Source: Bacillota bacterium (GTDB lineage Bacteria > Bacillota > Clostridia > Lachnospirales > Cellulosilyticaceae). Taken from it: a stretch of 63,794 bases of DNA. A program made the position numbers and the translations under genes. Below the pieces are notes generated by a model that saw nothing but the letters and a program-made list of their open reading frames with translations, was not told the origin of the DNA and searched no databases. Positions 53,747 to 63,392 of the stretch are shown here, piece after piece. The stretch spans positions 1 through 63,794 of the forward strand of contig JAEYNQ010000134.1 in NCBI GenBank assembly GCA_023412455.1, read 5' to 3'. Each line of letters opens with the position of its first letter. Position 1 is the first letter of the stretch.

Positions 53747-55189
53747 TTAGTTTGGCGCATCACAAAATTTGCTAAAACCTTGACGTTTACGTTCAATCAT
53801 TTCATCAATTCGAGTGATGTAATCCTCTAAATTCTTTACATTAGGGACACGGTCAAGACGTTCACCCCTTTGGTAAACCATTTTACTAACTGCTCCTGCA
53901 CCTAGGGCAATAATGCTTTGCTTTTCTTCCATAATCTCAATATTATAGATGCCCTCCGTTCCAGGTTTAGCATAGCCTACATTTTCAAAGTTTCCTAGCA
54001 TATTCTTTTGGCGATACATATAATAAGGCTCAAGGCCCATTTCTTTCATCTCTTGTTCACAAAGATTGAGCATGGCTTCTATGGCTTCTCCTGAAGCCAG
54101 GTCATACCCTTCTTGTTCTTCTTTCAGTCTTGAGGCCCTTTTAATGGCCATTGTATGGACAGTGATATTTTCAGGTGCGAGCTTTTTAAGCTCCAATAAG
54201 GTATGCCGTACTTCTTCTACCCCCTCACCTGGTAAGCCTACAATTATATCCATATTAATATTCTGGTGACCTAATGCCCTGGCCTCAGCAAATACCTTTT
54301 TAATCTCCTCTACGCTATGTCGCCTACCAATAGTGTCGAGGGTTTTTTGATTCATGGTCTGGGGATTAATAGAAATGCGATTAACGCCGTAAGCTTTTAG
54401 AACGTGTAGCTTTTCTGCTGTAATTGTATCTGGACGTCCTGCTTCTACGGTATACTCCTCTACACTCTCTAAATCAAAGCGATTAGCAATATGACGTAAG
54501 AGCTGTTCTAGTTGAGAGGCTGTTAAACTGGTAGGTGTTCCTCCTCCTATATAAAGAGAACGAATCCTATTTTGCTTTTTGGCTTCTGCCACAAAATCTA
54601 TTTCCTTACACAAGGCCTCCAAATAAGCCTCCACCAAACTCCCTTTCTTCTCTAGAGAAAAGGCTGTAAAGGAACAGTAGACACAACGGGTTGGGCAAAA
54701 AGGGATGCCAATATAGACACTTATTTCATCTATCTGATTACTCTTAAGTACAGCCATCTCATGTCTTGCCACCCTTAACATTAGCTTGGCTTTACTAGGG
54801 CTTACATAATACTCCTCTTCAAAAAGGCGCTGTATATTGGAATCACTAAGCCCTTCTTCCATAAACTCATGAGCTATTTTGGTAGGACGAATGCCTGTTA
54901 AAATGCCCCATGGCATCTGCCTACCTGTGTACTGGGCCAGTACATCATATACCGTTCTTTTAAGAGCTTGCTTTTTGTTTTTGTGATCCACTTCCTCTTT
55001 TCCTGTCTCAATAAAAGCTTGCTCTTCACGAAGGATGCACTTTTCTCCCTCATACAAACAGCTTATAGCCTTACAAGGGGTACAAGTAGCTTCTATTACA
55101 CACGCCTCCTTTACGTAAGGCCTATAGATATCAACAATATTTCCCAGTTCATATTCTATACTGTGACCAATACATTTTAAGTCAATCAT
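53747..55189 (-). CDS. hemZ: radical SAM oxygen-independent coproporphyrinogen dehydrogenase-like HemZ
   Basis: This 480-aa radical SAM protein of the HemN/HemZ family has cluster ligands in IGIPFCPTRCVYCSF (CxxxCxxC), GGGTPTSL downstream and EAGRPDTITAEKL (radical SAM core). The N-terminal ~150 residues are the HemZ-type extension (GILTGIRPTKIAHEFMEEGL). The HemZ name implies porphyrin metabolism, but clostridial members may act otherwise, so the assignment is family-level. It lies downstream of the MBL-fold gene in the conserved block. AGGAG precedes ATG. Confidence 0.9.
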   Translation of the reverse strand: MIDLKCIGHSIEYELGNIVDIYRPYVKEACVIEATCTPCKAISCLYEGEKCILREEQAFIETGKEEVDHKNKKQALKRTVYDVLAQYTGRQMPWGILTGIRPTKIAHEFMEEGLSDSNIQRLFEEEYYVSPSKAKLMLRVARHEMAVLKSNQIDEISVYIGIPFCPTRCVYCSFTAFSLEKKGSLVEAYLEALCKEIDFVAEAKKQNRIRSLYIGGGTPTSLTASQLEQLLRHIANRFDLESVEEYTVEAGRPDTITAEKLHVLKAYGVNRISINPQTMNQKTLDTIGRRHSVEEIKKVFAEARALGHQNINMDIIVGLPGEGVEEVRHTLLELKKLAPENITVHTMAIKRASRLKEEQEGYDLASGEAIEAMLNLCEQEMKEMGLEPYYMYRQKNMLGNFENVGYAKPGTEGIYNIEIMEEKQSIIALGAGAVSKMVYQRGERLDRVPNVKNLEDYITRIDEMIERKRQGFSKFCDAPN

Positions 55190-55212
55190 CTCTATGCTCC
55201 TATTCCTCTAGC

Positions 55213-55848
55213 TTACTCAAAATTAAAATAGGGATTTATCTCCTTTTCCTTGCCAATGGTGGTACTACGTCCATGTCCAGGGTAGATCACTGTACTTCCT
55301 GGTAAAGTAAATAATTGGGCACGAATAGCACTCATAAGACGCTGCATATTTCCACCTGGTAAGTCACTTCGGCCAATAGCTCCCTCAAATAAAATATCTC
55401 CTACAAAAGCAAAACCTTCTTTTTCACAATAAAAAGCAACCCCATCTGAAGTATGACCAGGGGCATGAAGAACACGAAGAGTCATATCCTCATTAGCTTC
55501 CAAGGTAATAACATCACCATGCTTTACATAGCTATCTGCCTCACAGCTAAAAGATACACCAAAGGCTTCTGACATATTCCAAGAAGGATCACTTAAATAA
55601 ATCCTACCCTCTTCATGACAAACAATAGGACAGCCTAAAGCTTTTTTTAGTTCGACTGCTGCCCCTATATGATCATAGTGACCATGGGTTAATAAGATTT
55701 TTTCTATCACCCAATTTTCTTCTCTTATTTTGGCTAATATACGTTCAGCCTCAGCTCCTGGGTCAACGACAAAACCATGCTTTGTACTTTCATCTATAAA
55801 GAAATAAGTATGCTCCTGAAGCATCCCTACTGTTAAAAACTGTATCAT
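55213..55848 (-). CDS. MBL-fold metallohydrolase (glyoxalase II-like)
   Basis: This 211-aa metallo-beta-lactamase-fold hydrolase has metal motifs LLTHGHYDHIGA (HxHxDH), VLHAPGHTSDGVAFY and GDILFEGAIGRSDLPGG, and a C-terminal YPGHGRSTTIGKE. It is typical of YqgX/hydroxyacylglutathione-hydrolase-like proteins; the physiological thioester is unknown. GAGGAGG precedes ATG by 5 nt. It belongs to the relA-dtd-MBL-hemZ block, but a 250-bp gap with a dispersed repeat separates it from dtd. Confidence 0.93.
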   Translation of the reverse strand: MIQFLTVGMLQEHTYFFIDESTKHGFVVDPGAEAERILAKIREENWVIEKILLTHGHYDHIGAAVELKKALGCPIVCHEEGRIYLSDPSWNMSEAFGVSFSCEADSYVKHGDVITLEANEDMTLRVLHAPGHTSDGVAFYCEKEGFAFVGDILFEGAIGRSDLPGGNMQRLMSAIRAQLFTLPGSTVIYPGHGRSTTIGKEKEINPYFNFE

Positions 55849-55958
55849 TAGTGCCTCCTCTATCTTTATCTTTTATTCTTTAAAAAAATATATTTGCACT
55901 GCTTATTATAGACCCTGTATCTAGTAGTTGTAAAGTTTATGCTTTTTATGCAAAGAAC

Positions 55959-56034
55959 AAAAGTGTCCATAGGACACGTATTGGTTCGCGAAGTAGTGAA
56001 AGTGTAGAATACGAAGTTTCCTACAAGATAAAAA
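55959..56034 (-). repeat. 76-bp structured dispersed repeat, copy 2
   Basis: Second copy of the element at 35955-36030, same orientation: about 95% identical, with all differences inside a 6-bp loop segment (56009-56014). On the minus strand it begins in the U-tract of the dtd terminator and ends in GTGTCC-TAT-GGACAC and a T-run. It sits in a gap of the normally compact relA-dtd-MBL-hemZ block. Confidence 0.85.
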
Positions 56035-56071
56035 GAGGAGTTGTGGGCCTTAAAAAGGACACCACTTCTCC
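56027..56071 (-). terminator. terminator of dtd
   Basis: GGAG..GTGG (56037-56046) pairs with CCAC..CTCC (56062-56071) across a TT/TT mismatch. The minus-strand U-tract TCTTTTTATC overlaps the first bases of the 76-bp repeat. Confidence 0.75.
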
Positions 56072-56098
56072 TACTCTTATTTATTATTCATTGTCTTA

Positions 56099-56548
56099 CT
56101 AAAAGAGCTTATCACTATCTATCAAAAGAGTAACTGGCCCATCATTAATTAGACTCACTTGCATATCTGCTTGAAAAATACCCTTTTCAAAAGGTGTCCC
56201 CATGGCTTCTAACTTTTCTAGAAAACGCTCATATTTTTTTCTAGCTTCTTCTACATTGCCAGAAGCTATGAAGCTTGGACGCATCCCTTTTATCACACTC
56301 CCATATACTGTAAAGTTGGGAACAATCAAGAGCTTACCTCCTACCTCTTTGAAGGACAGGTTCATCTTACCCTCTTCATCTTCAAATACGCGAAGCCCCA
56401 CTAGCTTATTAATGAGATAATCCATATCCTTCTCAGTATCCTCTGCTCTTACAGCTACTAAGGCCAGAAGTCCCTTTTGAATCTGCCCTACTACTTGTCC
56501 CTCTATCCTTACAGAGGCTTCACTGACTCTTTGTACAACTGCTCGCAT
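56099..56548 (-). CDS. dtd: D-aminoacyl-tRNA deacylase
   Basis: This 149-aa homodimeric proofreading enzyme hydrolyses D-aminoacyl-tRNA. It begins MRAVVQRVSEASVRIEGQVVG. It has the catalytic SQFTLY-like segment (IVPNFTVYG), GMRPSFIASG (family GxRPSF) and the Gly-cisPro motif in INDGPVTLLID. It follows relA, a normal clostridial order. AAGGAA precedes ATG. Confidence 0.96.
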   Translation of the reverse strand: MRAVVQRVSEASVRIEGQVVGQIQKGLLALVAVRAEDTEKDMDYLINKLVGLRVFEDEEGKMNLSFKEVGGKLLIVPNFTVYGSVIKGMRPSFIASGNVEEARKKYERFLEKLEAMGTPFEKGIFQADMQVSLINDGPVTLLIDSDKLF

Positions 56549-56587
56549 GATTTATTCCTTTCTCATTCATTGCTTCCTAATAAAAGC

Positions 56588-58816
56588 CTAAGAAGAAACA
56601 CGTACAATTTCTTCTACATCCTTAACTTGTTCTAGTTTACGCGTGAGTTCTTCTAATTGATAAATATTGGTAATTTCTATCTTTACATTAAAGACAGCAT
56701 GACTCTTGGTGGTCTTAGCATTAAAAGATTTTACAGGCAACTTCATATCTGTTAAAATCTTAGAAATATCCACAATAATACCAAGACGATCAAAACAAGT
56801 AATTTGAATTTCTGTGACATAGGTACGTCTTACAATTTCTTGTTCCATCCAACTTGCTTCAATGAGACGATCCTTTTCCTCTTCTGGTAAATGCAACATA
56901 TTTATACAGTCTTTACGATGAATAGAAACACCTCGACCTCTTGTAATATAACCTACAATCTCATCACCTGGGAGGGGGCCACAACACTTGGAAAATCGCA
57001 CAGCAATATCTCCAACACCCTTAACGACAATACCACTTGAATGCTTCTTAACCTTTTGAGTCGATACCATATTCTCTGGATTATTATGGGCTTGTAAAAT
57101 CTGTTCAGGTGTTACTAATTCTTTTTTTACTTTAAGGGTTTCATCAATAAGCTTCTGAATGATTTGCCGTTCTTTCATACTGCCATAGCCAATAGCTGCA
57201 TAAATGGAATTCCAGTCCTTCATGCCATAACGCTTATAAATAGCCTCTACCACTACACCATCCGTTAAATAAGAAAGGTTATAGCCTCTTTGTTTGGCTG
57301 CAATTTCTAAAAGCTCTTTCCCTCTTAATATATCTTCCTCTTTAAACTGTTTACGGAACCATTGGTTAATCTTTGTTCTGGCTTGGGTGCTCTTTACAAT
57401 ATTCAGCCAATCCCTGCTAGGCCCTTTAGAGTTTTGAGAAGTTAGTATTTCTATACGATCTCCATTTTTAATAACATAGTCAAAGGTCACAATTTTGCCA
57501 TTAACCTTGGCACCAATCATTCTATTGCCTACACCACTATGAATACTATAAGCAAAATCAATAGGTGTAGAGCCTTTAGGCAAGGTAAGCAGTTCACCCT
57601 TGGGTGTAAAAACATAAACCTGATCCCCATAAACATCTAAATCACCCTTTAAGGCAGACATGAATTCTCGATTGTCACTCATATCTCTTTGCCATTCTAG
57701 GATTTGTCTTAGCCAAGTTAGCTTTTCTTCAGACTGGTCTCTTACGGTGCCATCCACTTTCCCTTCCTTGTATTTCCAATGGGCAGCAATTCCATATTCT
57801 GCTGTACGATGCATCTCCTCAGTACGAATTTGTAGTTCAAAAGGCGTTCCCTCTGAACCCATTAAGGTGGTATGAAGTGATTGATACATATTGGTTTTTG
57901 GCATAGCAATGTAATCTTTAAAACGTCCTGGAATAGGTGTATAAATTTCATGAACTACACCCAGGACGCCATAGCAATCTTTTACACTTTTTACAATCGC
58001 TCTAAGAGCAAAAAGGTCATAAATTTGATCTAAAGTTTTATGCTTATTTACGATCTTTTTATAAATGCTGAAGAAATGCTTGGGACGTCCTTCAATAACC
58101 GCTTCAATCCCTGCTTCCTCCACTTTTTCTTTGATTTGAGCCATAATCTGCTCAATATATTGGGTACGCTCAATCCTTTTCTTGGCAATTTTATGGGCTA
58201 AGTCATAATAGATCTCAGGTTCAATATAGCGTAAAGATAAATCCTCAAGATCAGCCTTAATCTTGCAAATTCCCAACCGATGGGCAATAGGCGCATAAAT
58301 ACTAAGGGTCTCTTCTGCTTTTTCCCGTTGTTTTTCAGGAGACATATACTTAAGCGTCTGCATATTATGCAGTCTATCCGCCAATTTAATGAGTACGACA
58401 CGAATATCCTGAGCCATGGCCAAAAACATCTTGCGATAATTCTCTGCTTGAATTTCTTCTTTTTGAAGCTGTCTATTTTGAGAAGAGAATTGAATCTTCC
58501 CTAATTTGGTTACCCCATCCACAAGAAGCGCTACCTCTTTATTAAAAAGACGCTCAACATCTTCAAGAGTATAATCTGTATCTTCTACCACATCATGCAA
58601 AAGGCCGGCTACAATGGACTCTATATCCAATTCTAGGTCAGCAAGAATACAGGCCACCTCTAGTGGGTGAATAATATAGGGCTCACCTGATTTTCTAAAT
58701 TGACCTTCATGAGCCTTCTTGGCCAGTTGATAGGCTTCTTCTACTAACGTCAAGTTATCTGAAGGGTGATAGGAACGTATTCTTTTTATTAGTTTGTCAT
58801 AAATTTCATCCGACAT
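56588..58816 (-). CDS. relA: bifunctional (p)ppGpp synthetase/hydrolase
   Basis: This 742-aa Rel enzyme controls the stringent response. The N-terminal HD hydrolase domain has LLHDVVEDTDYTLED and KLADRLHNMQTL. The synthetase domain has YQSLHTTLMG and the surrounding ATP/GDP-binding residues. It is followed by TGS (LLTLPKGSTPIDFAYSIHSG) and a C-terminal ACT domain (EIQITCFDRLGIIVDISKIL). Length is typical of a bifunctional Rel. The gap to dtd is 39 bp. Confidence 0.97.
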   Translation of the reverse strand: MSDEIYDKLIKRIRSYHPSDNLTLVEEAYQLAKKAHEGQFRKSGEPYIIHPLEVACILADLELDIESIVAGLLHDVVEDTDYTLEDVERLFNKEVALLVDGVTKLGKIQFSSQNRQLQKEEIQAENYRKMFLAMAQDIRVVLIKLADRLHNMQTLKYMSPEKQREKAEETLSIYAPIAHRLGICKIKADLEDLSLRYIEPEIYYDLAHKIAKKRIERTQYIEQIMAQIKEKVEEAGIEAVIEGRPKHFFSIYKKIVNKHKTLDQIYDLFALRAIVKSVKDCYGVLGVVHEIYTPIPGRFKDYIAMPKTNMYQSLHTTLMGSEGTPFELQIRTEEMHRTAEYGIAAHWKYKEGKVDGTVRDQSEEKLTWLRQILEWQRDMSDNREFMSALKGDLDVYGDQVYVFTPKGELLTLPKGSTPIDFAYSIHSGVGNRMIGAKVNGKIVTFDYVIKNGDRIEILTSQNSKGPSRDWLNIVKSTQARTKINQWFRKQFKEEDILRGKELLEIAAKQRGYNLSYLTDGVVVEAIYKRYGMKDWNSIYAAIGYGSMKERQIIQKLIDETLKVKKELVTPEQILQAHNNPENMVSTQKVKKHSSGIVVKGVGDIAVRFSKCCGPLPGDEIVGYITRGRGVSIHRKDCINMLHLPEEEKDRLIEASWMEQEIVRRTYVTEIQITCFDRLGIIVDISKILTDMKLPVKSFNAKTTKSHAVFNVKIEITNIYQLEELTRKLEQVKDVEEIVRVSS

Positions 58817-58881
58817 CGTTTACCCCCTTGTATAGTCCACTTTCGCACTTAAATCTTCACACTTCTTTCATTTTAACTTAT

Positions 58882-58911
58882 ATTATAGACCATCTTGTAA
58901 TAAAAATTCAA
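58882..58911 (-). promoter_or_regulatory. sigma-A promoter of relA
   Basis: Minus strand TTGAAT (58911-58906), 18 nt, TATAAT (58887-58882), about 65 bp upstream of relA. The rest of the 347-bp gap (58912-59111) is AT-rich without other signals I recognise. Confidence 0.65.
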
Positions 58912-59111
58912 TCCTAATATACATAATCACATGAGATCTGCACTTTTTCTGGCTGTTTTTTTAAAATAAACAAGCTTTTTCTTAGAATGAATGTCCTTTA
59001 AACACTTATAAATATGTAGAAAAATCATTTTTATTCACTTCACCTAAATGACAGGCTTTAAGGCATTCAGATGCAGCATTAAATTTCCCTTTGTTTTCCT
59101 CCACAAAAAAT

Positions 59112-59140
59112 GAGCCATAGACTTTTCCTATCTATGGCTC
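59112..59140. terminator. terminator after apt
   Basis: GAGCCATAGA (59112-59121) pairs with TCTATGGCTC (59131-59140), with T-runs on both sides (TTTTTTT on plus, ATTTTTTG on minus). Confidence 0.85.
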
Positions 59141-59163
59141 CCTTTTTTTCCTTATTTTAGCAA

Positions 59164-59676
59164 TTAATAATGTAATAAAGATTCTACTTCATAACCTTCT
59201 AATACCGCTCTTCCATTTAAACCTTCTAATTCAATTAAAAAGATAATCTTAACGACTTCTCCCCCTAATTTATGAATTAAATTAATCATTGCACGTGTCG
59301 TTCCACCTGTTGCTAAAAGATCATCGACTATAACCACCTTTTGACCTGGCTTAATGGCATCTGTATGGATTTCAATGGTAGATGTCCCATATTCTAAAGC
59401 GTAAGTCTCGGAGATATGGTCATAAGGTAATTTACCTGGTTTACGAACAGGAACAAAACCTTTATCCATTTTGTAAGCTGTAGGCACACCAAAGATGAAG
59501 CCTCTTGATTCAGGTCCCACTACAAGGTCAAAATCCACACCTTCTAGCTTTTCTGCAATTTGATCGATAGAAGCCTTAAGGCCCTCTCTATCTTGAAGAA
59601 GGGGGGTAATATCCTTAAATAAAATACCTTCTGTTGGAAAATCTTTTACATCACGAATGAGAGAATACAAATTCAT
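59164..59676 (-). CDS. apt: adenine phosphoribosyltransferase
   Basis: This 170-aa salvage enzyme makes AMP from adenine and PRPP. It has the start MNLYSLIRDVKDFPTEGILFKDITPLL (given in part), the RPESRGFIFG-like segment VVGPESRGFIFGVP and the PRPP loop VVIVDDLLATGGTTRAMI. ATG at 59676 has AAGGAGG 7 nt away. Its position after recJ is the usual clostridial order. Confidence 0.97.
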   Translation of the reverse strand: MNLYSLIRDVKDFPTEGILFKDITPLLQDREGLKASIDQIAEKLEGVDFDLVVGPESRGFIFGVPTAYKMDKGFVPVRKPGKLPYDHISETYALEYGTSTIEIHTDAIKPGQKVVIVDDLLATGGTTRAMINLIHKLGGEVVKIIFLIELEGLNGRAVLEGYEVESLLHY

Positions 59677-59688
59677 CACAATTCCTCC

Positions 59689-62040
59689 TTAGAAATGAGT
59701 TTCTTTAAGTTGTAAAATACTTGTTAAAAATTTACGTACTGATTGGTAGAGAGTAGAATGTTCTAAATTAGTTTTTGCTGTAGAAATAATCTTGTACTCT
59801 ACTCTGTCATCCCTTATTTCATAATTTAATAAACCAAGTTCTTTAAAAACTTCTAATATATGAAATAACTTATATTCAGTCATGTTACTTGCTTGAAGAC
59901 TCTTCACCAACTTATGTATAAAGATGGCATCTGAACCATTATTTTTAAGTAGATGATAAACCGCTAGGCAATCTTCACGACTAGGAATCATTTTAATCAA
60001 TTGCTTTTTATGAAAAGCTAAATGGGTAGTATAAACTGTATAGCCTTCGTCTTGAGATTTAAAATCCCACTCATAATCTACGCCACCATTGGTTTTTACC
60101 AGTGGATTGACACAGATAAGAGTATTTACATTTTTTAACCAAACCTCATTATAACATATTTTAAAATTGAAGTTAACAGCTTTTGCTTTATTTTTTAGTG
60201 TATCATAGACTCTTAGTAAGGCCTCTTCCGTGTACACATAAATCAGTTCTTGATTTCCTATAGGTTCATCCATACCACGAAGAGCTACAGTGTCTTTTTC
60301 CAACGCCTGAGGCTTATTTAAGTAATGGGCTAAAGAAAGATAATATTGACTTTTTAAAGCCTCTTCTTCTGGAGACTGAATATCTTTTATGCGTAGCTGT
60401 AGGGTGGTGCGATTATTCCATACATTTTTAAGCACTTCACAAGCCACTAACACCTTCTCCCCTTCACTAAGATAATCTGCCAAGTACCCTTTGTCAAAAC
60501 CAATTCCTGTAAATAACTGTTCCCCTACTAAAAGAGTTAGCCGAAGGTGTCTTTCTTCTTGACCAATCTTCTGGGCATAATTTACCTTCCCTTCAATACA
60601 AAACAAAGGGGTAGGATGAGCTGCACCAAAAGGTTCCAAATTCTCTATCTCCTCACAAAAATGGAGTGTTATATCCTTCTCTTGTAATCTTAAGTCAATC
60701 TCCAGAGTAGGCACAAGCATTTCTTCATCAAGATGTTCTAAAGTATAAGCCTCTAGTTTATCTTTAAAAGCCTTTAATCTATCTACTTCTAACGAAAGCC
60801 CTGCTGCCATTTCATGCCCACCAAAGCGTAAAAGCTCCTGTTTGGCACTATTTATCGCTTCAAAAATATTAAATCCTTCTACACTACGTGCTGAACCTGA
60901 AAGGATTCCCTCTTCTTCTGTTAATACAATAGTTGGTCGATAATACTTGGTCATAATCTTAGAGGCCACAATACCAATGACACCATGATGCCATCCTTTA
61001 CCTACTACAACAATTATTTTATCCTTTTCCCTATCGACTTCCTTAGAAATATAGGCTTCAGCCTGTAATAAAATCTCTGCTTCCATTTCTTGTCGCTTAC
61101 GATTTTCATCATCTAAAGCTCTTGCTAATTCCTTTGCTCTTTCAAGGTTAGTAGTCGTTAGAAGCTCTACACCTATTTTAGCATCACTGAGTCGTCCTGC
61201 AGCATTAATACGTGGTCCTATCTGGTAGGCTACCTTATTAGAAGTCATCTTTTCTTCTTTATTTCCATCACCTACAAGAGCTAAAAGTTGCCCTAAACCA
61301 AGATTGGGATTTTTCTGCATCTTTTGAAACCCTAAAGAAGTAATGATACGGTTTTCTCCTATTAAAGGAACTACATCAGCAACTGTACCTAAAGCTACAA
61401 TATCCACATATTCCCAAACAAGCTCTTCCTTTCTCATTTCACTAGCAAGTGCTTGTATTAACTTAAAGGTTACACCTACCCCTGCTAAGGCATCAAAGGG
61501 ATAGTCACTATCCTTTCTCTTAGGGTTGATAATACAATAGGCATTTGGCAAGACCTCTTGGCACTCATGATGGTCTGTAATAATTAAATCCATCCCCATG
61601 CTTTTTGCAAAGTCTGCTTCTTTATTGGCTGCGATTCCTGTATCCACTGTTACAACCAGCTTAGCATATTCCCTTATTTGAGCCAGAGCTCCCTCATTTA
61701 AGCCATACCCTTCTGTTTGTCTATTAGGAATATAATAAGATACTTTATAACCTAGTTTCTTTAAAAACAAATAAAGAATTGATGTGCTTGTAATGCCATC
61801 CACATCATAATCACCATATATAACCACATGTTCCTCTTCCTTATACGCCTGGATCAAACGCTCTACGGCTTTATCCATATCCTTTAAAAGATAAGGCGAA
61901 TGAAGATTCTCTTTCTTAGGAATCAAAAAGTGGTCAACATCCTCTTTGTCCAATAGACCTCTTCCATACAAAATCTCTTCTATTAAGGAGCCTTCTTTTT
62001 GAGACTCTTTATATTGCCATTTATACTGACTGGGTAGCAT
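59689..62040 (-). CDS. recJ: single-stranded-DNA-specific exonuclease RecJ
   Basis: This ~783-aa 5'-3' exonuclease has DHH-domain motifs VIYGDYDVDGITS, VVTVDTGIAA and IITDHHECQ, followed by DHHA1 (HGVIGIVASKIM, FGGHEMAAGL) and an OB domain. About 220 C-terminal residues (from YIYTEEALLRVYDTLKNKA on) form the clostridial extension. ATG at 62040 is chosen: GGAGG is 8 nt away, whereas the in-frame ATG at 62070 lacks a site. It works in recombination repair and mismatch repair. Confidence 0.95.
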   Translation of the reverse strand: MLPSQYKWQYKESQKEGSLIEEILYGRGLLDKEDVDHFLIPKKENLHSPYLLKDMDKAVERLIQAYKEEEHVVIYGDYDVDGITSTSILYLFLKKLGYKVSYYIPNRQTEGYGLNEGALAQIREYAKLVVTVDTGIAANKEADFAKSMGMDLIITDHHECQEVLPNAYCIINPKRKDSDYPFDALAGVGVTFKLIQALASEMRKEELVWEYVDIVALGTVADVVPLIGENRIITSLGFQKMQKNPNLGLGQLLALVGDGNKEEKMTSNKVAYQIGPRINAAGRLSDAKIGVELLTTTNLERAKELARALDDENRKRQEMEAEILLQAEAYISKEVDREKDKIIVVVGKGWHHGVIGIVASKIMTKYYRPTIVLTEEEGILSGSARSVEGFNIFEAINSAKQELLRFGGHEMAAGLSLEVDRLKAFKDKLEAYTLEHLDEEMLVPTLEIDLRLQEKDITLHFCEEIENLEPFGAAHPTPLFCIEGKVNYAQKIGQEERHLRLTLLVGEQLFTGIGFDKGYLADYLSEGEKVLVACEVLKNVWNNRTTLQLRIKDIQSPEEEALKSQYYLSLAHYLNKPQALEKDTVALRGMDEPIGNQELIYVYTEEALLRVYDTLKNKAKAVNFNFKICYNEVWLKNVNTLICVNPLVKTNGGVDYEWDFKSQDEGYTVYTTHLAFHKKQLIKMIPSREDCLAVYHLLKNNGSDAIFIHKLVKSLQASNMTEYKLFHILEVFKELGLLNYEIRDDRVEYKIISTAKTNLEHSTLYQSVRKFLTSILQLKETHF

Positions 62041-62190
62041 GCTTTCCACCTCCTCTGCTCTACAATGCATTACTCTTTATTATATCATATTTTTATGCCT
62101 ATTATTAACGAATTATTTTTTAAATCACTATACATGCTGTAAAAAATTGTGTATACTATAAGCGTTATCTATTCTAATAGGAGTGTTGTC

Positions 62191-62562
62191 ATGTCGGAAA
62201 AATTTCAAGTAGGTCAAATCATTGAAGGGACTGTAACAGGCATCAAACCATTCGGTGCATTTATTTCATTGGATGGAACTACTCAAGGCCTTGTTCATAT
62301 CTCGCACATTACACAAGGTTATTTAAGTAATATTAATGATGCTATTAAAGTGGGGGACCAAGTAAAAGTAAAAATCTTATCTATTGACAGCGAGAAAGGC
62401 AAAATTTCTCTTTCTATTAAAGAAGCCAATAGAGAAAATAGACCGACTTCAAAACCACAAAAAAAGGAAAGCCCACAAGAAAGCTTTGAAAATCTTATGA
62501 AAGATTTCTTAAAACTTTCAAACGACCGCCAAACAGATCTTAACAAACGTTTAAATCGATAG
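62191..62562 (+). CDS. S1 RNA-binding domain protein (YugI/GSP13-like)
   Basis: This 123-aa protein has one S1 domain (FQVGQIIEGTVTGIKPFGAFISL, HISHITQGYL, KVKILSID, KISLSIKEA) followed by a lysine-rich and acidic tail. It resembles general stress protein 13/YugI, ribosome-associated in Bacillus. ATG at 62191 has AGGAG 7 nt upstream. Divergent from recJ. Confidence 0.9.
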   Translation: MSEKFQVGQIIEGTVTGIKPFGAFISLDGTTQGLVHISHITQGYLSNINDAIKVGDQVKVKILSIDSEKGKISLSIKEANRENRPTSKPQKKESPQESFENLMKDFLKLSNDRQTDLNKRLNR

Positions 62563-62565
62563 TTT

Positions 62566-62593
62566 AAAAGGCACCTCATGTTAGGTGCCTTTT
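62566..62593. terminator. terminator after the S1-domain gene
   Basis: AAAAGGCACCT (62566-62576) pairs with AGGTGCCTTTT (62583-62593), between convergent S1-domain and tcdA genes. Confidence 0.88.
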
Positions 62594-62624
62594 AATATGT
62601 TCTCATTCTCTCATACCCTTTTCC

Positions 62625-63392
62625 CTATCTTCCTTCTTGTTTTCCATACTCAATCAAGTCCTTGATGACTTCTCCTGCTAAAATAAGTCCTGCTACAGAT
62701 GGTACAAAAGAAATAGAACCTGGTGTCTGTCTCTTTTCTATCTTGGTTGCATCCTTATTTTCACAGTGGCAAGTCTCAGGACAGCCCCCTTCAAGGCTTA
62801 AGGGCTTCAAGGGCTGCTCTGTAGAATAAACCACCTTTAATTTTTTAACCCCTCGTTTTCTTAATTCACTACGCATCACCTTAGCTAATGGGCACATACT
62901 AGTCTTGTAAATATCCGTAACCCTCAGGGCTGTTGGATCCATTTTATTAGCGGCTCCCATAGCACATATAATAGGAATATGGAGCATCTGACAACGTTCT
63001 ATCAAATGAAGCTTTGAGGACACCATATCTATGGCATCTACGACATAATCATAATCAGGTAATAGCTGTTCTTCTGCTGTTTCTGGTGTATAAAAGGCTT
63101 TAAAGGCTACTACCTCACAGTCTGGATTAATAGCCTTAACCCGCTCTTTCATAAGCTCTACCTTTGACTTACCAATGGTTTCATAAGTGGCATGAAGCTG
63201 CCGATTAATATTCGTTAAGCAAACTTCATCATAATCCACTAAAACAAGTTTACCCACTCCACTCCTAGCTAAAGCTTCCACTGCATAAGAGCCTACACCT
63301 CCTACACCAAATACGGCTACTGTACTTTTCTTTAGCTTTTCTAACGCCTCTGTACCAATTAACATTTCTGTTCTTGAAAATGCATGTAACAT
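62625..63392 (-). CDS. tcdA: tRNA threonylcarbamoyladenosine dehydratase
   Basis: This 255-aa ThiF/E1-like ATPase converts t6A37 to cyclic ct6A in tRNAs. It has the nucleotide-binding GVGGVGSYAVEALARSG, DYDEVCLTNINRQ and the C-terminal region GGCPETCHCENK with a cysteine cluster. The N-terminus LHAFSRTEMLIGTEALEKL is typical of TcdA/CsdL. AAGGAG lies 6 nt before ATG. Confidence 0.93.
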   Translation of the reverse strand: MLHAFSRTEMLIGTEALEKLKKSTVAVFGVGGVGSYAVEALARSGVGKLVLVDYDEVCLTNINRQLHATYETIGKSKVELMKERVKAINPDCEVVAFKAFYTPETAEEQLLPDYDYVVDAIDMVSSKLHLIERCQMLHIPIICAMGAANKMDPTALRVTDIYKTSMCPLAKVMRSELRKRGVKKLKVVYSTEQPLKPLSLEGGCPETCHCENKDATKIEKRQTPGSISFVPSVAGLILAGEVIKDLIEYGKQEGR

